Positions 59,799-64,000 of a DNA stretch of 64,000 nucleotides are shown here, piece by piece. Position 1 is the first letter of the stretch; each line of letters opens with the position of its first letter. The notes under the pieces were generated by a model. It had not been told where the DNA came from. It saw nothing but the letters and a program-made list of their open reading frames with translations, and ran no database searches. Source of the stretch: BJ22 sp021298375. GTDB taxonomy: Bacteria > Planctomycetota > Planctomycetia > Pirellulales > Pirellulaceae. Made by a program: the position numbers and the translations under genes. The stretch covers positions 75,254 to 139,253 of the forward strand of contig JBKDOL010000094.1 of NCBI GenBank assembly GCA_046343015.1. The letters run 5' to 3'.

Positions 59799-60701
59799 TT
59801 GCCGGATAGCGCCGCCGTGATCGAGACCCGAGACTTGACGAAGCGGTTTGGCGACTTCACCGCTCTGGACCGGTGCACGCTCCAGGTCGCGCGAGGCGAA
59901 GTCTTCGGGTTGCTCGGTCCCAACGGCGCGGGCAAGTCAACCCTGATTCGCCTCCTCCTGGGGTTCATGCAGCCCACCTCCGGTGCAGCGCTCGTCGGCG
60001 GGCTTGATTGCTACCGCGATCGCTTGCGGGTTCACCAGCAACTCAGCTACCTCCCCGGCGACGCGCGACTGTTTCGCGCGATGAATGGTCGCCAGGTGCT
60101 CCGCTTCTTCTCTCAGGTCCGCTCGGATTGCAACCTCGAGCGAGCCTTGCAGATCGCCCAGCGACTGGATCTGAATCTCCGCCGCTGGGTCGGCTTCATG
60201 TCGACCGGGATGCGGCAGAAGCTCGCGCTCACGGCGACGCTCGCTGTCGAACAACCGCTGTTGATTCTGGACGAGCCCACCGCCAATCTCGATCCGACAG
60301 TGCGCGGGGAGATTCTGAAGATGGTGCTCGAGGCTCGCAGCGCGGGCCGAACCGTGCTCTTCTCTTCCCACGTGCTCTCAGAGATTGAGGAGGTCTGCGA
60401 TCGCGTGGCGATCCTCCGCAGCGGCCAGCTGGTTTATGAACAGTGCATGAGCGCGCTCAAACAGCGCTACCGCATCACGCTTCGGCAACCACTGGGAACC
60501 GATGCACGGTCGTCCCCGCCGGCCGAGTTGTTGGAACCGCAGGGGGGCGACGCCAGCCAGGGTCATTACCTCACGACAGCCGGTTTGCCAGAAGTCTTAA
60601 GTGCCCTGCATCGCAGCGGCGCGGAAGTCGTGCATGTCCAGCCGGAGGGGCTCCGGGCCATTTACGAGCGTTATCACGGTCCCGGCGGAGGAGATGTCTG
60701 A
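59799..60701 (+). CDS. ABC-2 type transporter, ATP-binding protein
   Basis: A 300-residue ABC ATPase. Walker A is GPNGAGKS (40-47), the signature reads MSTGMRQKLAL (variant of LSGGQ), Walker B is LLILDEPTANLD, and the H-loop is LFSSHVLSEIEEV. The C-terminal 80 residues are a non-conserved regulatory part. It powers export together with the permease gene that starts right at its stop codon. The start could be TTG 59799 or GTG 59817; neither has a good SD. Substrate unknown. Confidence 0.92.
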   Translation: MPDSAAVIETRDLTKRFGDFTALDRCTLQVARGEVFGLLGPNGAGKSTLIRLLLGFMQPTSGAALVGGLDCYRDRLRVHQQLSYLPGDARLFRAMNGRQVLRFFSQVRSDCNLERALQIAQRLDLNLRRWVGFMSTGMRQKLALTATLAVEQPLLILDEPTANLDPTVRGEILKMVLEARSAGRTVLFSSHVLSEIEEVCDRVAILRSGQLVYEQCMSALKQRYRITLRQPLGTDARSSPPAELLEPQGGDASQGHYLTTAGLPEVLSALHRSGAEVVHVQPEGLRAIYERYHGPGGGDV

Positions 60702-60702
60702 C

Positions 60703-61677
60703 ATGAACCGCGGCCTGCTCGTCAAATGCCTGCTGGAAAGCGCGCTGCTGTTTGCGGCCTGCGGAGCCTGCCTGTTTGCCTTCGCCTATTTTCGGGTCTG
60801 GGTCGTGAGCGAGATTGACTCGGCCCGCTTCAAGCAGATCATCGACTTGCTGCCGAAGGACTGGGAGCGGTTCTCGAGCGTCGATTTCCAGTGGCTCGTC
60901 TCTTACATGGGCCGCACCGCCACCACGCTTGGGGAACCGGCGATGCTGCTGCTGATCTGTCTCTGGTCGGCCGTCCGCAGTTCGGATGTCGTCAGCGGCG
61001 AACTCAATCGCGGGACGCTGGAGATGGTCCTGGCCCAGCCCGTCAGTCGCTGGGAAGTCTATCGCATTCATGCCTTGGTCACGTTGACCGGTCTGGTACT
61101 GCTCTGCCTGCTGATTTGGGCCGGGATGACCACTGCCGTCCAGTTCTCGGCAATCAAGGAGACAACCTATCCGGCTTTCAAGGTCCCGATTACCGGCTGG
61201 AGCGTGCCGCTGACGGCTGCCAAGCCGATTGAGACTGAAGTTCTGATGCGCGATGTGGTCAATCCGTTCAGCTTTCTTGCAGGCCTGGCCAATCTCTTTT
61301 CGGTCGGTGTCTTCATGATCGGCGCGACTTCCCTGCTCAGCGCGCTCGATCGCTACCGCTGGCGGACGTTGGGAATCGCCGCCGGGCTGTTTATCGTCAG
61401 CGGCATTCTCAAGGTTGGTTCGCTGGCGACTCCGAAACTTCGCTGGATGGGCTGGTTCTCCTACCTGAACCTTTATGAGCCGGAGCGCCAGGTCAAACTG
61501 TTTGACGAAAATCGTCAGAGCTTCTGGTGGCTGCTTGACGAGCGCACCGTGGCCGGGGTGAGCACGCTCTCACTGGGACCGTTGGGCGCCAACTTGCTGC
61601 TGATCGGCTTGGGCTTGACGGCTTGGCTGGCGGGTGGCCGATATTTCCAAACCCGCGACTTGCCCCCGCCAGTTTGA
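60703..61677 (+). CDS. ABC-2 type transporter, permease protein
   Basis: A 324-residue membrane protein of the ABC-2 permease type, with an N-terminal membrane segment (LLFAACGACLFAFAYF), a periplasmic part of about 70 residues, then five more hydrophobic segments. The pattern SSDVVSGELNRGTLEMVLAQPVSRWEVY is typical of ABC-2 permeases that pair with such ATPases. ATG 60703 follows GGAGGAG nine bases upstream and directly abuts the ATPase stop; ATG 60694 is the alternative. Substrate unknown. Confidence 0.9.
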   Translation: MNRGLLVKCLLESALLFAACGACLFAFAYFRVWVVSEIDSARFKQIIDLLPKDWERFSSVDFQWLVSYMGRTATTLGEPAMLLLICLWSAVRSSDVVSGELNRGTLEMVLAQPVSRWEVYRIHALVTLTGLVLLCLLIWAGMTTAVQFSAIKETTYPAFKVPITGWSVPLTAAKPIETEVLMRDVVNPFSFLAGLANLFSVGVFMIGATSLLSALDRYRWRTLGIAAGLFIVSGILKVGSLATPKLRWMGWFSYLNLYEPERQVKLFDENRQSFWWLLDERTVAGVSTLSLGPLGANLLLIGLGLTAWLAGGRYFQTRDLPPPV

Positions 61678-61861
61678 AAATTCCGCCGGGCATGTTCTCT
61701 TCCAGCCACCTTCCGCTCTCGCCGTGTCCGGGCTCGCGTCGCGTTCCGTTTCCAACGCGGCGAGGAAATCCGGTCCGTTCCACGGTGGTCGGCCCGGCAA
61801 GCCCGATTTCGCCTCGAAACCGCTGCAGCCCGAGGCGCCTCGCTCAGCCCGAGTTAGCGAC

Positions 61862-61892
61862 TTTCCCCGGGCAGGGGAAATATCGCTAGAAT
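61862..61892 (+). promoter_or_regulatory. Inverted repeat TTTCCCC/GGGGAAA with TAGAAT box before the CNNM gene
   Basis: TTTCCCC (61862-61868) and GGGGAAA (61874-61880) form a perfect seven-base inverted repeat with a five-base centre, overlapping the place of a -35 box. A TAGAAT -10-like box follows at 61887-61892. The combination looks like a regulated promoter. The rest of the spacer 61678-61982 shows no gene. Confidence 0.38.
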
Positions 61893-61982
61893 AAGTCGGT
61901 TGGTACAGCCGCTGCTGTGGCCTCAGTGCACTCGCGGTTTACCCGGGCACTCATCCTGTTCTCTGGAGTTGCGTTCACCTCG

Positions 61983-63503
61983 ATGGTCATTCTCTACCTG
62001 CTGGTAGCCGTGTTGTTGCTCTTGCTGAATGGCTTTTTCGTGTTGGCCGAGTTCGCTGCGGTGAAAATGCGGCCATCCCGGGTCGAGGAGTTGGTCAATG
62101 ACGGCGTTGCTGGCGCCGTCTCCGTGAAGCACGTCCAGACCTTTCTCGATGACTACCTTTCGGTTTGTCAGCTGGGCATTACGTTTGCTTCGATTGGCTT
62201 GGGATTCGTAGCCGAACCGGCGATTGTTCGCCTGGTTGAGCCCGTCATCAACAGTCTCGGCCTGTTTCAGGGTCATGAGCGAGCCGCATGGTTTACGGCT
62301 CACGGCGTCGCCTTCGCCCTGAGCTATCTGCTGGTCAGCTTTCTCCATATCCTGATCGGCGAGCTGGTACCGAAGTCGATTGCGATTCGATTGACGGAGA
62401 CCGCCTCGCTCTGGACGGCCCGGCCACTGATTGTATTCCGCTACCTGTTTTATCTCCCGTTGAAATTGCTCAACGGTTCGGCTGCGTTGGTTTTGAAACT
62501 GATGGGGATTCCCAACGCGGGAGCGCAAGAGATCCACAGCGAGGATGAACTGCGGATTCTGCTCAGTCAGTCTCAGACTGAGGGCGTGATGTCGTTTCGC
62601 CGCTTGCTGTTCGCGGAAAACGTTTTCGACTTGGGAGAGTTGCGCGTGCGCGATGCGATGCGGTCCCGGTCACTGGTCCGCTGTCTCCGTGCGGAAGGGC
62701 CCTGGGCTGAAAATCTTGAAGTGCTCCAGCGATACCGCTTCAGCCGATACCCGCTGCTGCACGCGGGATCGAGCGAGCCGATCGGCATTATTCATATCAA
62801 GGACCTGGTGCTGGCGGACAAGGACGATCCGGATTTGATCAGCATGGCCCGTCCCTTCCTGAACGTGCTGGAGACCCAGCCGCTGGAAGCGCTGTTGGCT
62901 GAGATGCAGCGGAAGCGGATTCACGTCGCTCTCGTTCGCAACAATGCGGGAGCGTGGACCGGATTCCTGACGCTCGAGGACGTGATCGAGGAAATCATCG
63001 GGACGATTCGGGATGAATTTGAGGACGAAGAGCAGATCCACCTTTCCGATATTCTGGAAGAGCAGCATGTGCAACTTGCGATCGAGGCCAGCGACACGGT
63101 GGATGCCGTTCGCCAAGCGCTCAAGCGGGTCCCGAGCTGGAAGCTGCCAGTGAGTCGTGAGCAGGTGATCAAGGCGGTAGACGAGCGCGAGCGGGTTGTG
63201 GAGACCTATCTCGGCAAGGGACTGGGAATGCCTCACGCGCGGATTGTCGGTCTGCAGCAGCCGGTCGTCTTTTTTATCCGTTCGGAACAGGGAATCCCGT
63301 ACCGCGGGAATCACGAACGGGCCAACCTCCTGTTTCTGCTGCTCAGTCCAGCCGGCCAGCCGCGCGTGCATCAGCGGCTGCAAGCGGTCATTGCGACGAT
63401 CATGGACGAGAGCGAGTACATTCCCGATCATCTCCGCTCAGCCGAAACTCCGGCCGAGGTGGTGGAGATTCTCAAAACGGGCGAGCAAGCGACGCTGGAT
63501 TGA
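61983..63503 (+). CDS. CNNM/DUF21-CBS membrane protein fused to a PTS EIIA-type domain
   Basis: A 506-residue protein in four parts: a CNNM (DUF21) membrane region with three to four helices (MVILYLLVAVLLLLLNGFFV, then GELVPKSIAIRL), a CBS-pair region (about 185-340) ending LTLEDVIEEIIGTIRDEFEDEEQ, and then, in place of the usual CorC/HlyC domain, a PTS EIIA type 2 (PtsN-like) domain (about 350-500). The phosphorylation His is His418 in GKGLGMPHAR. The CNNM part is expected to move or sense divalent cations such as Mg; the EIIA part suggests control by phosphotransfer. The start is ATG 61983, close to the family start; a GTG at 61917 is possible. Confidence 0.9.
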   Translation: MVILYLLVAVLLLLLNGFFVLAEFAAVKMRPSRVEELVNDGVAGAVSVKHVQTFLDDYLSVCQLGITFASIGLGFVAEPAIVRLVEPVINSLGLFQGHERAAWFTAHGVAFALSYLLVSFLHILIGELVPKSIAIRLTETASLWTARPLIVFRYLFYLPLKLLNGSAALVLKLMGIPNAGAQEIHSEDELRILLSQSQTEGVMSFRRLLFAENVFDLGELRVRDAMRSRSLVRCLRAEGPWAENLEVLQRYRFSRYPLLHAGSSEPIGIIHIKDLVLADKDDPDLISMARPFLNVLETQPLEALLAEMQRKRIHVALVRNNAGAWTGFLTLEDVIEEIIGTIRDEFEDEEQIHLSDILEEQHVQLAIEASDTVDAVRQALKRVPSWKLPVSREQVIKAVDERERVVETYLGKGLGMPHARIVGLQQPVVFFIRSEQGIPYRGNHERANLLFLLLSPAGQPRVHQRLQAVIATIMDESEYIPDHLRSAETPAEVVEILKTGEQATLD

Positions 63504-63563
63504 TGTTCGTCAAGCGTCACTGGTTCGGACCTGAGTCCACGTCGGCCAGGCTTCTTTCGCGGC

Positions 63564-63858
63564 GTCCCCAGTTGGCTTTTGGCTTTCTCAGCCGGGCCTC
63601 GCGCCAGCCCCCGGTTTAGCAGCGCGCTCACGCCCCGCCGCCACGTCGCGGAACGCGATTACTGGACGAGCGTCCCCAGCCCGCTTTTGGCCTTCTCAGC
63701 CGGGCCTCGCGCCAGCCCCCGGTTTAGCAGCGCGCTCACGCCCCGCCGCCACGTCGCGGAACCCGGTTACTCGACGAGCGTCCCCAGCCCGCTTTTAGCC
63801 TTTCTCAGCCGGGCCTCGCGCCAGCCCCCGGTTTAGCAGCGCGCTCACGCCCCGCCGC
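63564..63858. repeat. 108-bp tandem repeat, about 2.7 copies
   Basis: GTCCCCAG starts copies at 63564, 63672 and 63780, exactly 108 bases apart; the third copy fades near 63858. Copies differ by a few bases only. The unit is a multiple of three and keeps an 85-codon frame open (63579-63836), but the predicted peptide has no known motif. It begins about 60 bases after the CNNM-EIIA stop. Confidence 0.88.
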
Positions 63859-64000
63859 ACCGCCTCCGCTGGCCGCATCCCTCGCACCTTCCCGGGACAC
63901 TTACCCGCGGGCGACAGACTATCGGCAGTGTGAAGTCCCAACCGAGGTGTCGGCTCTTCGCCCCAAGCGGGGCGCGATACCTTAGCGTAGGGTCAGCGAG
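63859..64000. other. Window-edge intergenic DNA with a short hairpin
   Basis: No gene seen. CGCCCC (63959-63964) pairs with GGGGCG (63969-63974) across AAGC without a T-run. The stretch may continue into a gene or repeat outside the window. Confidence 0.35.

Noticed and set aside
63579..63836. 85-codon frame across the 108-bp repeats
   Set aside because: Openness follows from the repeat period being a multiple of three; no start signal or motif.

Overview
The window is about 60% GC and looks like the chromosome of a planctomycete, most likely in or near the Pirellulales. The clues are the short PVC-superphylum small basic protein at 53927-54166, a secreted multi-domain protein with a planctomycete-type CxxCH haem module and a cupredoxin, a MoxR/DUF58/BatA-like membrane cluster, several very large proteins with no recognisable family, frequent TTG/GTG starts and weak Shine-Dalgarno sites. 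No rRNA, tRNA, insertion sequence, prophage or CRISPR array was seen. Assignments rest on motif reading, without database searches.

Layout. 1-382 is the start of purH (minus strand, runs off the left edge). 717-2369 is a secreted PQQ-propeller protein with a DPF-repeat tail and its own terminator. 3249-7292 is a 1347-residue unknown. 7399-15645 is a sugar-related block: a DUF4432 aldose-epimerase-like protein, a cupin, a TIM-barrel isomerase, and a 1354-residue exported protein combining TIM barrel, c-type haem, propeller and cupredoxin modules. 15831-16538 is a BshB1-like deacetylase. 18816-23558 is a phosphonate-degradation island built as two divergent arms: transporter plus zinc alcohol dehydrogenase on minus, FAD oxidase plus phosphonatase PhnX on plus.

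23596-36868 holds a von Willebrand/MoxR block: a vWA protein, MoxR ATPase, DUF58 protein, BatA-like membrane protein, PQQ propeller and, further on, a membrane-anchored coiled-coil protein and a TPR protein. 36932-44208 holds a hydrolase, a TPR protein, pyruvate phosphate dikinase with a good promoter and terminator, a glycerate kinase and an M20 peptidase. 44274-48993 carries nth overlapping a row of three exported cyclophilin-type proteins, the middle one with a ruined active site. 49558-54166 carries rsmD, a 1093-residue unknown and the PVC small basic protein. 54411-63503 carries a thioredoxin-fold DUF255 protein, an MFS carrier, RidA and DinB proteins, an ABC-2 export pair and a CNNM-CBS protein fused to a PTS EIIA domain.

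A second layer is the intergenic DNA. At least six unrelated tandem arrays (7, 7, 13, 15, 20 and 108 bp units) sit mostly just downstream of stop codons. Both heptamer arrays contain exactly twelve units. The most distinctive systems for follow-up are the PhnW-less phosphonate island, the CNNM-EIIA fusion, the cyclophilin triplet, the haem/cupredoxin fusion protein and the repeat arrays.
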